From contig NZ_BMIR01000019.1 in assembly GCF_014642655.1 (NCBI RefSeq), positions 1 to 64,000 on the forward strand: DNA of 64,000 nt, written 5' to 3'. Both the position numbers and the translations under genes were made by a program. Shown piece by piece: positions 1-7,886 of the stretch. Position 1 is the first letter of the stretch; every line of letters begins with the position of its first letter. This DNA is from Pullulanibacillus camelliae. Its GTDB lineage: Bacteria > Bacillota > Bacilli > Bacillales > Sporolactobacillaceae. The notes beneath the pieces are model-generated. The model saw only the letters and a program-made list of their open reading frames with translations. It did no database searches and had not been told where the DNA came from.

Positions 1-138
1 ATCTTTCATCACATCACCTACTTGATGAAGAATCGTCAACGTCGTTTTCCCTTATCGTATCAACGGTTTGCGACCATTGTAAAGATGTTTTGTCACGGAT
101 TCAGGAAACAACTATTTTATACAAAAAGTGGTATTTAA
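1..138 (+). CDS. C-terminal end of a truncated gene (partial)
   Basis: An open frame runs from the first base of the window for 45 codons and stops at TAA 136-138. The tail is basic and aromatic (it includes KNRQRRF and CHGFRKQLF). Its start lies outside the window and I do not recognise the family. Repeat A begins three bases after the stop. It could be a chance open frame. Confidence 0.45.
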   Translation: MFHHITYLMKNRQRRFPLSYQRFATIVKMFCHGFRKQLFYTKSGI

Positions 139-140
139 AA

Positions 141-457
141 TAAGAAAAACCGGGCGAAGAGCATGCCCGGTCCTTGTCCTTAGTATTGAGCATCAGCCAA
201 TATGAAAGAGGCTTCGTTGCCTGGTCAAGTGGATGGGAGCGCAAGGCGCGAGACTCGGAACACTCTAAAATCGTGTGTTCCGTGGGCGCTGCTGACTCAT
301 GAAGCGGAGACTAGAGTCCTGCGGGAAGTGGGAGATCGGTAAGACCTTAGCAGTGCGAAGGCGCGAGGAGGCTTACCACGCCTCCACGGAAAGCGAGCGG
401 CCTGGAGCGGAAATCCGCACCGTCCTCATGATTAGAAATTTTATACTTTCTGATCTT
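141..457 (-). repeat. Dispersed repeat A, copy 1 (full length)
   Basis: A block of about 315 bp with near-identical copies at 11925-12238, 4553-4842, 29855-30080 and 50868-51052. Read on the minus strand it ends in an intrinsic terminator (CCGGGC stem, short loop, GCCCGG, then T-run) at 141-173. It also holds an internal hairpin formed by GGAACAC and GTGTTCC around 260-282. No convincing ORF is present. It is oriented like the DUF2512 gene upstream of it on the minus strand. Confidence 0.85.
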
Positions 458-514
458 TGAACAAATCTGCGAGGCAAGCCTATGAATCCAGGTGAGGCGT
501 GGCACAAGACAGAG

Positions 515-1015
515 GTAAGAGAACAAATACCAGTTTCAACGCAACAAAAGCCCTAGGCATTTTAACAAATGCCTCAACCCAAATAACAAATAATACGCGA
601 AGTGAACAAATAGAGAACAAAACCACGGGGCAAGTTTCCGAATTCAGGGGTGAGCGCAACAAAAGCACATCTCAACTTAACAAAAGGCCAGTCCCTCTTA
701 ACAAAAACCTCGATCAAAATAACAAATAAAGCTTGAAATTTCCGAATAGAGAACGAATCCACGTGATAAGTTTCCGAATCAGGATCTGGACGCAACAAAA
801 GGCTGAGGTAAGTTAACAAAAGCCAGTTTCAAAGAAACAAAAGACAGAAGCCTTTTAACACATCCCAAGTATAACGTAACAAATCAAAGCCGAAGTGAAC
901 AAATGGCGAGCAACCGGGGTCAAGCTTTCGAGTCCAAAGGTGAGCATAACAACAGGCTGAGTTAAAATAACACATTCTGTTTCAAAGAAACAAAGATATA
1001 GGCTTTTTAACACAT
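515..1015. repeat. Phased AACAAA array (imperfect tandem repeat)
   Basis: AACAAA or a one-base variant recurs at 522, 543, 564, 585, 605, 616, 658, 679, 700, 721, 752, 794, 815, 836, 857, 878, 898, 948, 969, 989 and 1009. Spacings are mostly 20-21, with 11, 31 and 42, so near multiples of 10.5. Runs of 21-mers alternate with a longer spacer carrying TTTCCGAAT-like sequence (near 613-660, 749-796 and 909-950), giving a super-repeat of about 135-160 bp. On the other strand it reads TTTGTT. Because 21 is divisible by 3, frames stay open by chance and yield repetitive peptides. I do not regard it as coding. Confidence 0.85.
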
Positions 1016-1031
1016 GCCATTAGTTATCATT

Positions 1032-1054
1032 AAAAAACTGGGGGCCCTCCCCAG
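1032..1054 (-). terminator. Terminator of the DUF2512 gene
   Basis: Minus-strand hairpin CTGGGG/CCCCAG followed by a T-run, directly after the stop of the gene ending at 1056. Confidence 0.8.
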
Positions 1055-1055
1055 C

Positions 1056-1424
1056 TTAGTGATCATGTCGGATTAACTTTGATCCCCAATTCATTCTTAA
1101 TAACCACTGATGTAAAATAAACTCAACGATGGTGATGAGAATCGTCGTGACAATGGCGCCGCCAATGCCTATAAAAGCATCGTCAAACAGCATGGTTCCG
1201 AAATATAATACACATAGTGTAATGACAAAATCTAGGATGGTGGTTATCCATAAAGTGCCTTTTGTGAACATCAGCCATTCAACAGAGTAATTAATCAAGG
1301 CGATAAAAACGCCTATTATAATGGCTTCATAAATCGCTCCGAATTGAATGGAATAAGGACTAATCGCATCACTGGCTATAATAATGACTGAGGTTAGTAT
1401 GAGCTTTAAAAGTAAATTAATCAT
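1056..1424 (-). CDS. DUF2512 family membrane protein (YndM-like)
   Basis: A 122-residue, very hydrophobic protein with four predicted membrane segments (about residues 3-20, 27-48, 56-78 and 85-110). The layout and the segment FGAIYEAIIIGVFIALINY resemble the DUF2512/YndM family of Bacillus; function is unknown. The start ATG (1424-1422) overlaps the TGA of the LigD polymerase gene (1423-1421), so the two are probably translationally coupled. The short basic and His-containing C-terminus would be cytosolic. Family assignment is by overall pattern only. Confidence 0.65.
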   Translation of the reverse strand: MINLLLKLILTSVIIIASDAISPYSIQFGAIYEAIIIGVFIALINYSVEWLMFTKGTLWITTILDFVITLCVLYFGTMLFDDAFIGIGGAIVTTILITIVEFILHQWLLRMNWGSKLIRHDH

Positions 1425-2350
1425 GAGCGTATCCCCTTTTTTTCATGTTCTTTTAATCCTTTTAAGACTTGGGCAAAAGGCTGTTTGTTTTTGACCTCAA
1501 AAAAATGGGCAAAAGGGCAGCCTTGACGTTCTAATCGTTCCTCTATGCGTTCTAGAGGGAAATCCTTTGGACTAAGACGCGTGTTGACTTCATGCCAAAA
1601 GAGTGGTGTTGCGACTAATGCTTCGTCATTGCCACGCACAGCGTAGGGAGAAATGATCGTTTTTCCTTCCGCATGTTGAATATAGTCGACATATAGGCGC
1701 TGGCCCCGATTTTTCTTCAATCGTTCCGTTGTAAACATATCCGGCTTAATTTCAGTTAAATAGTGAGCAACAAAGGTTGTAAAAAGTCGAGTATCCTCAT
1801 AGGTAAAGCTGTTTTCAGGTAAGGGAAGATAGAGCTGTAAACCTTTATTGCCTGATGTTTTAACAAAGGAGACCAGTTCAAGCTTGTCAAACACTTCTTT
1901 TAACAAAAGGGCTGCTTCAATCGCCATTGGAAATTCATTCTGTGATGGTGGATCTAAATCAATCATGATTTCTGACGGGCCTTGGCTTTGTACGGTTTGA
2001 AATGGAATATGAATTTCAAAGGCCAACTGATTGGCGAGCCATAGGAGTGTTTCAAGTCCATTTCCAATGATATAGTCAATCCCGTCAATACCCTTTGTGT
2101 GAATAAAGTCTGGGGCATAATCCGGACAATTTTTTTGAAAAAAGGCCTCTCCATCTGCGCCATGCGGATACCTTAATAAAGTGAGTGCGCGCTGGTGAAG
2201 AAAGGGGAGCATGTATGGTGAGACGGTATGGATATAGTGAAGATAATCGGCTTTTTTAAGTCCCTTTTTTGGCCACAGTGGCTTATTAAGGCTGGTGAGA
2301 GTTAACGTCACGCCGTTGATTTCGATAGGATGCTCATCCTGTGTTGCCAT
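1421..2350 (-). CDS. ligD: LigD-type polymerase/primase module (stand-alone)
   Basis: A 309-residue archaeo-eukaryotic-primase-type polymerase domain of the LigD family, which fills gaps during Ku-dependent non-homologous end joining. Visible signatures are the metal-binding DLD (D131, D133), SGNKGLQLYLPL (S165, K168, G169) with the family S-x-K-G pattern, and RLYVDYIQ with third acidic residue D221. I place the start at the ATG at 2350, because AAGGG lies just upstream and the two earlier start codons overlap that site. In B. subtilis this domain is fused to the ligase in one protein (YkoU). Here the ligase is a separate, divergent gene starting about 140 bp away. The gene overlaps the next one by 4 bases. 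Confidence 0.9.
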   Translation of the reverse strand: MATQDEHPIEINGVTLTLTSLNKPLWPKKGLKKADYLHYIHTVSPYMLPFLHQRALTLLRYPHGADGEAFFQKNCPDYAPDFIHTKGIDGIDYIIGNGLETLLWLANQLAFEIHIPFQTVQSQGPSEIMIDLDPPSQNEFPMAIEAALLLKEVFDKLELVSFVKTSGNKGLQLYLPLPENSFTYEDTRLFTTFVAHYLTEIKPDMFTTERLKKNRGQRLYVDYIQHAEGKTIISPYAVRGNDEALVATPLFWHEVNTRLSPKDFPLERIEERLERQGCPFAHFFEVKNKQPFAQVLKGLKEHEKKGIRS

Positions 2351-2493
2351 TGCCATCACCCTTAAGGTTTTAGTGTTTCTGATAGGTTTTGTTAAACCGA
2401 AGGAATTATACTTCTTGTGTGTATGAAATAGAGGTCCTAACAGAAAATAATGGCATATACAATGGAAATTGAAAGAAGGCGGACCTTATCGAG

Positions 2494-3444
2494 ATACACC
2501 CGATTATTCCTTTTGAACCGATAAGTACAGATACAATTCCCAAAGGTGAGAATTGGATTGCACAAATCAAATGGGATGGTGTTCGAATACTCACCTACTA
2601 TGATGGAACGCGCGTCCAGTTATTTAATCGAAAAAAACGTGAACGTACGGAGCATTATCCTGAACTGCATAATGTCAAATCATTTTGTCACGCTGATGCG
2701 GTCATTTTAGATGGTGAAATGATCGCGTTGGGAGCCGATGGTAAACCTTCCTTTCATGAAGTCATGCGCCGGGATGGTTTGCGTCGATTGGAAAGAGTCA
2801 AATATGTCAAAAAAGATGTTCCAATCTCTTATATGGTTTTTGACATATTATTTTACAATGGACAATGGATCACTGATTGGCGCTTACAGGAAAGATTGGA
2901 TTTATTAAATAAAATCCTTGTTCCCAACGATCACATCCATCTGGTCTCGTCCCATCCAAGCCGTGAGATTCATAGCGTGTTTGAAGTAGTGCAACAACAT
3001 GGCATGGAAGGGATCGTCATGAAAGATCTTAAAAGCCCCTATTTTATCAATGAGAAAAATGATCGTTGGCAAAAGAAAAAAAACTATAAGGATTTGATTG
3101 GAGTGGTTGGGGGGATCACTTTGCGCGATAACGTTGTAAATGCCTTATTGCTCGGGCTATATGACAGTGAGGGAAACCTTTGGTATATCGGACATGCAGG
3201 GACAGGAAAATTAAAGCAATCAGAGTGGCGACACTTTACGCGAACCATTCTGCCTTTTATTATTGAAACGCGCCCCTTTATTAACCAGCCTGATCGTCAT
3301 GAAGAGGCCATTTGGGTTTCCCCGGTCATAACCGTTAAAATCCAATATATCGAGTGGAAGGAGGGGCGCTCAGTAAGACAACCAAGTATTCAAGCTTTTG
3401 TCGATGTTCCCCCCAATGAATGTCTTTTGCCAGAAAGGATATAA
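2494..3444 (+). CDS. ligD: ATP-dependent DNA ligase of the LigD type, no canonical start codon
   Basis: About 316 residues covering a complete ligase core. The adenylation motif I is IKWDGVR (K26, codon 2569-2571), motif IV is EGIVMKD, motif V lies around WQKKKNYKD, and an OB-fold with GHAGTGKLK follows. The frame opens after a stop at 2470-2472, and no ATG, GTG or TTG occurs in it until 2719, well beyond motif I. A near-perfect ribosome site (AAGGCGG, 2476-2482) precedes an in-frame ATA at 2494, giving the expected HPIIPFEP N-terminus, so I annotate from there. Alternatives are a start lost by mutation, a sequencing error, or a frameshift from the ATG at 2451 in another frame. Its role would be sealing ends brought together by Ku. 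Confidence 0.8.
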   Translation: MHPIIPFEPISTDTIPKGENWIAQIKWDGVRILTYYDGTRVQLFNRKKRERTEHYPELHNVKSFCHADAVILDGEMIALGADGKPSFHEVMRRDGLRRLERVKYVKKDVPISYMVFDILFYNGQWITDWRLQERLDLLNKILVPNDHIHLVSSHPSREIHSVFEVVQQHGMEGIVMKDLKSPYFINEKNDRWQKKKNYKDLIGVVGGITLRDNVVNALLLGLYDSEGNLWYIGHAGTGKLKQSEWRHFTRTILPFIIETRPFINQPDRHEEAIWVSPVITVKIQYIEWKEGRSVRQPSIQAFVDVPPNECLLPERI

Positions 3445-3649
3445 GCAAAGAAAAATCCATGGGACTACAGTCTTCTCATTCAAGATAGATAACAGTGCAA
3501 GTGTACTTGGCACTGCGATATGATGTAAGCGTTTGTTTAGACAGGAATAGACTTAGGCTTTTATAATTAATGTAAGCTTGAGTTAGAATGTAATGGTCCA
3601 AAAGGCAAGAAGATGTCAATATCAGTGGGACAAGGAGGAGAAGTGAACG

Positions 3650-4543
3650 TTGAGAATACTTGTTTTGGGTGGCACGCAATTTTTTGGACGGCGTTTGGTG
3701 CATTTATTACTTGACGAAGGGCATGATGTGACGATTGCAACGAGAGGACAGTCTCCTGATGATTTTGGTGATGCGGTGACAAGAATCAGGGTTGATCGGA
3801 CAGAGCGAGAAGCGATGATCAAGGCCTTTGCGGATCAATCCTATGATGTGATATACGATCAAATTTGTTTTAATCCTAGAGAGGCGAAAATTGCTGTTGA
3901 TGTGTTTGCTGACCGTGTGAAGCGTTATATATTGACCTCGAGTATGGCAGTGTATAAGCATAAGGATGGAGAGCTTGTGGAAGAGGATTTCTTACCTGAG
4001 CAGTATCCCTATGATCTTGAGGCACATGCTTATACGTATGCAGAAGGGAAGCGGCAGGCAGAAGCCTATTTTTACCAAAAAGCTGCCTTTCCAGTAGTGG
4101 CGGTGCGTGTAGCAATGGTTGTCTCTGGTACAGATGACTTTACGGGACGCTTTGACTATTACGTGTCGCATGTTGCCACTGAAGCTTCGATTGGAGTTTT
4201 TAGTACGGAGCATCCGATCTCCTATGTGACGGCATGGGATATTGCTGAATTCCTCAAGTTCATGGGGATTGAATCAGACTTTGTTGGTCCAATCAATGGG
4301 AATAACAGCGGGCACTTAAGCATTCAAATGCTTTGTCAGAAGATCGGAGAATGTCTTGGCAAGGAACCTATTTTTCATGTGGGAACACATGAAGACAAAA
4401 CATTGTCTCCTTATGCGATGTTCACCTATGATTGGAGATTATCCAATGACAGGGCAGCAGCGCTCGGTTTCCATTTTCCGGCGATTGTCGATGTGCTTCC
4501 TTCTATGGTCAAGGAGAGTGCGGAAAGATTGGGATTATCCTAG
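3650..4543 (+). CDS. NAD-dependent epimerase/dehydratase-like SDR protein
   Basis: A 297-residue extended short-chain dehydrogenase/reductase. The Rossmann motif GGTQFFGRR is at residues 7-15. An SSMAVY segment and a YAEGKR segment sit where the catalytic Ser and Tyr-x-x-x-Lys lie in the family (here Tyr-Ala-Glu-Gly-Lys). The start is a TTG with AAGGAGGAG nine bases upstream. The substrate cannot be told; such proteins act on nucleotide sugars or as RNA-associated isomerase-like factors. It lies between the ligase and Ku genes but has its own ribosome site and no obvious repair role. Confidence 0.75.
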   Translation: MRILVLGGTQFFGRRLVHLLLDEGHDVTIATRGQSPDDFGDAVTRIRVDRTEREAMIKAFADQSYDVIYDQICFNPREAKIAVDVFADRVKRYILTSSMAVYKHKDGELVEEDFLPEQYPYDLEAHAYTYAEGKRQAEAYFYQKAAFPVVAVRVAMVVSGTDDFTGRFDYYVSHVATEASIGVFSTEHPISYVTAWDIAEFLKFMGIESDFVGPINGNNSGHLSIQMLCQKIGECLGKEPIFHVGTHEDKTLSPYAMFTYDWRLSNDRAAALGFHFPAIVDVLPSMVKESAERLGLS

Positions 4544-4552
4544 CCAAGTGCA

Positions 4553-4842
4553 TATGAAAAACCGGGTTTAAATGTGTACCGGTCCTTGTCTAGGCATTAG
4601 AGCATCATCAGATATGGAAGAGGCTTCATTGCAAGGTTAAGTGGATGGAAGCCCAAGGCGTGAGAGATTTGGAACACTCTAAAATCGTGTGTTCCTCGAG
4701 TGCCGTTGACTCACGATGCGATACTAGAGTCCTTCGAGAAGTGGGAAATCAGTAAAACCTCGCAGCGCGCAGCGTGAGGAGCTTACTACTTTCCTGCGGA
4801 AAGCGGGCTGCCTGGAGTGGAAGCGTCACGATCCACGCCATT
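4553..4842 (-). repeat. Dispersed repeat A, copy 2 (diverged)
   Basis: Same orientation as copy 1 and alignable nearly end to end, but more diverged. The CCGG..CCGG terminal hairpin is degraded, while the internal GGAACAC/GTGTTCC hairpin is intact. It lies 3' of Ku and in Ku's orientation. Confidence 0.8.
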
Positions 4843-4874
4843 AACACCCAAAATGTTAGACTTCCTTATTATTT

Positions 4875-4900
4875 AAAAAAGCCCCATGTTGGGGCTTTTT
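4875..4900 (-). terminator. Ku terminator (possibly bidirectional)
   Basis: AGCCCC/GGGGCT hairpin with T-runs on both strands, overlapping the stop codon of Ku. Confidence 0.8.
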
Positions 4901-5750
4901 ATTCTGAACCCGCCTTTTTCTTTTTTAAGGAGGTCTTTGCCGTTTTTTTCGTTTTGTCTTGCTTAGGCTGTTTCTTGCTTGTTTTTGAGGTTTGGATACT
5001 CGCTTCTAAAGCTGATAAGAGGTCCACAACATTTTGGCGTTCTGGCGCCTTTTCGGTATGAATGATATCATTACCAGCGATCTTCGCTTGAATCATCTCC
5101 TCAACGGCTTCTCGGTAATCATCGACATATTTTTCTGGCTCGAAGTCTGCTGTTAATTGCTCAATAAGATGCTTGGCAGTATCAAGCTCCTTTTCATTGA
5201 CTTCGCCAACTTGATTAAGCCCAGGGACTTGGTCGATTTGTCGCACTTCATCAGGATAAAAAATTGTCTCAAGCAAGAGCCCATTTTGATACACTCTCAC
5301 CACGGCAAGATGACTTTTGGAATGTAAAGTGATTTTGGCTAAACCAATCTTATTTGTATCCGCCATCGCTCGTTTAAGGAGGCTATAAGCTTTTTCGCCA
5401 TTCTCATTTGGCCCAATAAAATAAGATTTATTATAAAAAATGGGATCCACCTCATGAAGGTCTACAAAATCAAGAATTTCCACTGAACGGCCGGCCTCGC
5501 CCTTGATTTCCTTTATTTCTTCTTCAGAAACCTTTACAAATTGTCCCGGCTCGTATTCGTAGCCCTTAATGATTTCGCTTGCTTCAATTTCCCGTTCACA
5601 CGTTGGGCAAAATTTTTGGTAGCGAATGGGCGTCTCACATTTATCGTGTAAAGAGCGAAAATGCACATCCTTTGATTCCGTTGCTGCATAGAGTTTGATC
5701 GGTATATGAACGAGGCCGAAGCTGATTGAACCCTTCCACATCGTATGCAT
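4899..5750 (-). CDS. ku: Ku protein, DNA end-binding factor of bacterial NHEJ
   Basis: A 283-residue bacterial Ku homologue (YkoV in B. subtilis). The N-terminus (MWKGSISFGLVHIPIKLY) and the CPTCERE segment near residue 51 are hallmarks of the family. The protein forms a ring on DNA ends and recruits LigD. A Lys-rich tail (about residues 255-283) matches the DNA-threading tails of other bacterial Ku proteins. The start ATG has GGAGG nine bases upstream. With the ligase and polymerase modules it completes an end-joining set, which in related spore formers protects germinating spores. No sigma-G promoter was evident. Confidence 0.95.
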   Translation of the reverse strand: MHTMWKGSISFGLVHIPIKLYAATESKDVHFRSLHDKCETPIRYQKFCPTCEREIEASEIIKGYEYEPGQFVKVSEEEIKEIKGEAGRSVEILDFVDLHEVDPIFYNKSYFIGPNENGEKAYSLLKRAMADTNKIGLAKITLHSKSHLAVVRVYQNGLLLETIFYPDEVRQIDQVPGLNQVGEVNEKELDTAKHLIEQLTADFEPEKYVDDYREAVEEMIQAKIAGNDIIHTEKAPERQNVVDLLSALEASIQTSKTSKKQPKQDKTKKTAKTSLKKKKAGSE

Positions 5751-6007
5751 TGCATCATTCCTCCATCTCTGTTTTTTCTAGTGTGACCTTTTCTTTTAAA
5801 AACTATTGATCAAGATATTCTGAAATGGCTCCTTCGCTTTTTGAGAACACTTTGATCGAGAAAAACAGGAAACTGCAAATGCTGAAGCTTGTCTCATCAG
5901 CTCAGGCAAAATGGCGGATTCTTCGGGATGCATGAATAAGTGTGTTTCTTTATTCTTTTTTTACCGCGGAATAAGCGAGGCGCGCGTCTTACTTAGAAGG
6001 AGAAAAG

Positions 6008-6496
6008 ATGATTCGTGCTTGTTCATTTGAAGACATTGCTACACGTTTTGATCCATTGATTAAGAAATGGCTTATCAGCTATCAGCAGTTAAGGGACTAT
6101 GATGAAATGTATCAAATCGCTTTAATTGCGCTATGGGAAGCAGTTCAACAGTTTGACCCAAAGAAAGGGGCTTTTCCAGCCTATGCTGCGTTAATGGTGA
6201 GAGGAAAGCTACTCACAGAAATCAAAAGAAAAAAGCGCTATGCTTCGCGCCATCTCTTCTTTGAGACGTTTCCAGAATTTCCAATTGTTCAAGAGGTAGA
6301 CACCTTAGAAGTGGGAGCTTTTCAATACATGACCTGGTTAAGCGATCGGGAAAGATTATGGATAAAGGAAGCGGTGCTGAGGGATAAAGAGACAGCTATT
6401 ATTGCAGCAGAACAGGGAGTTACGATGGATACGGTTCGTTCATGGAAGAAGGCCGCTCTTGCCAAACTGAAAAAAAGATTAAAGACAGAAGCTTAA
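6008..6496 (+). CDS. Sigma-70 family RNA polymerase sigma factor (region 2 + region 4)
   Basis: 162 residues. A region-2-like segment (about 28-75, including DYDEMYQIALIALWEAVQQF) is followed by a C-terminal helix-turn-helix (about 110-158, with LSDRERLWIKEAVL and TMDTVRSWKKAALAKLKKR). The start ATG follows AGAAGGAG. The length fits small alternative sigma factors. No anti-sigma gene is adjacent: the next gene, yitT, is 86 bp downstream and is a different kind of protein. Target promoters are unknown. Confidence 0.8.
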   Translation: MIRACSFEDIATRFDPLIKKWLISYQQLRDYDEMYQIALIALWEAVQQFDPKKGAFPAYAALMVRGKLLTEIKRKKRYASRHLFFETFPEFPIVQEVDTLEVGAFQYMTWLSDRERLWIKEAVLRDKETAIIAAEQGVTMDTVRSWKKAALAKLKKRLKTEA

Positions 6497-6582
6497 TAGG
6501 CGTATTTATCCGCTTGGGTTTTGGAGAGGGTCTGATTGGGAACAGTATAAAAATAGAGTTTTCTAAAAGGAGTTTATAGGGT

Positions 6583-7425
6583 ATGTATAATGAAGTGAAA
6601 ATCACAGCAATCGTGATCGGTGGGGCTATCCTTAACGCCATAGCTCTTAATTTTTTCCTGATTCCTGCCCATGTCCTATCCAGCGGATTTACTGGAGTGG
6701 CGCAATTTATCTCGACACTTATTCATGAATATACTTCCTATTCCATTGGAACTGGGGTATTGTTATTCCTTCTCAATATTCCTGTCGCCTATTTAGGCTG
6801 GACGAGAGTGGGGCGACGCTTTACAATTTACAGTCTTTTAAGCGTTGTAACGACAATGGTCGTTCTTGAGATCATTCCTGTGCATGCTCTAACGGATAAC
6901 ATTATACTGAATGCTGTCTTCGGTGGGGTTGTCAGTGCAATTGGTGTTGGTTTTACGTTGAAATATGGGGCGTCTACAGGGGGAATGGATATCATTGCCA
7001 TGATTCTTTCACGTATGAAGGATCGGCCGATCGGTATTTATTTTCTGGTGCTTAACGGTTTAATCGTCCTGGCTGCTGGTTTCTTTTTTGGCTGGGAAAA
7101 AGCACTCTATACATTGGTGACACTCTATGTCACATCAAGAGTGATTGATACCATCCACACCCGTTATGCTAAAGTAACAGCCATGATTATCACAGATAAT
7201 GGGCCAACGCTCTCAAAGGCGATTCATGATCAAATGGTCCGGGGGATCACCCGAATTTCTGCCAAAGGGGCTTTTACTGAAAAGGATAAAGAGCTTCTCA
7301 TGATTGTTATCACAAGATATGAGCTCTATACATTAGAACAGGTAATCAAAGCAACCGATCCTAATGCGTTTACAAATATTGTTGAAACCGCTGGGATATT
7401 TGGCTTTTTCCGGACAAGTGATTAA
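6583..7425 (+). CDS. yitT: YitT family membrane protein
   Basis: 280 residues. Five to six membrane helices in residues 1-175 (YitT/DUF161 domain, with the GASTGGMDIIAMIL segment) are followed by a cytosolic DUF2179 domain (about 190-280, with RGITRISAKGAFT). The function of this widespread Firmicute family is not established. The ribosome site AAAGGAG precedes the ATG. Position before yitU/yitV/yitW-like genes matches B. subtilis, which supports the name. Confidence 0.9.
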   Translation: MYNEVKITAIVIGGAILNAIALNFFLIPAHVLSSGFTGVAQFISTLIHEYTSYSIGTGVLLFLLNIPVAYLGWTRVGRRFTIYSLLSVVTTMVVLEIIPVHALTDNIILNAVFGGVVSAIGVGFTLKYGASTGGMDIIAMILSRMKDRPIGIYFLVLNGLIVLAAGFFFGWEKALYTLVTLYVTSRVIDTIHTRYAKVTAMIITDNGPTLSKAIHDQMVRGITRISAKGAFTEKDKELLMIVITRYELYTLEQVIKATDPNAFTNIVETAGIFGFFRTSD

Positions 7426-7429
7426 ACAA

Positions 7430-7475
7430 AAGGCCGGCTCCCATCATCTTTTAATGACTTTTGGAGTCGGCTGCT
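7430..7475 (+). terminator. Hairpin after yitT
   Basis: GCCGGCTCC pairs with GGAGTCGGC across a 20-nt loop. The T-run is weak. Confidence 0.5.
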
Positions 7476-7526
7476 TCACCATATGGGCGATAACTCGATG
7501 TGTCTTTATAATTTAAACCGTTTTTC

Positions 7527-7790
7527 TTAGTCAGAAAAGTTTTCGAATACGGCTTCAATCTGTGGCAATAAGTTGTCCCATTCTGCATCAAATGTTTTGT
7601 TCACTGTAATAAAATCATCATACCCAAATAAATTATCAACACCCTCAAGTGCAAGAAGCTGCTGTGCCAAGGGATTGTCCACTTGTTCACCTTGTTTGAC
7701 AATTAATCGGTCATTAAACAACTGTCTGGGTGCAGTAAATTTCATTGCGTTTGGGTTGGGGGTTCTATCAACTCGTACATGAATTCCCAT
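7527..7790 (-). CDS. Nfu/NifU N-terminal domain protein
   Basis: An 87-residue single-domain protein. TPNPNAMKF near residues 10-18 is the signature of the Nfu N-terminal domain found in iron-sulfur scaffold proteins. The C-terminal CxxC Nfu domain that binds the cluster is absent, as in several small Bacillus homologues, so a direct scaffold role is uncertain. AGGAGAGG lies upstream of the ATG. Monocistronic by spacing. Confidence 0.85.
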   Translation of the reverse strand: MGIHVRVDRTPNPNAMKFTAPRQLFNDRLIVKQGEQVDNPLAQQLLALEGVDNLFGYDDFITVNKTFDAEWDNLLPQIEAVFENFSD

Positions 7791-7886
7791 TTTACCTCTC
7801 CTTTATTCAATCCTACATAAGTTCTAGGAGACAGACTCCTTCTATCGGTATTTTACATGATTCATTCTGAGAAGTACAATTCTAGT

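Noticed and set aside
480-819. Overlapping frames inside the AACAAA array giving repetitive peptides with FV and FVK units
   Set aside because: The 21-nt period is a multiple of three, so several frames on both strands stay open by chance; none has a convincing ribosome site and the peptides lack a stable pattern.
515-1015. CRISPR array
   Set aside because: The repeated unit is only 6 bases with 15-base variable spacers, there are no 25-40 bp repeats, and no cas genes lie in the window.
3491-3513. Imperfect palindrome AGTGCAAGTGTACTTGGCACT after the ligase gene
   Set aside because: It could be a terminator or operator, but it lacks a T-run and has no related copy in the window.
3476-4213. 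Several minus-strand frames opposite the SDR gene
   Set aside because: They overlap a clear plus-strand gene with family motifs and show no ribosome sites or recognisable protein features.
4774-5061. Plus-strand frame of 95 codons over the end of Ku
   Set aside because: Antisense to Ku and repeat A; composition reflects the opposite strand.
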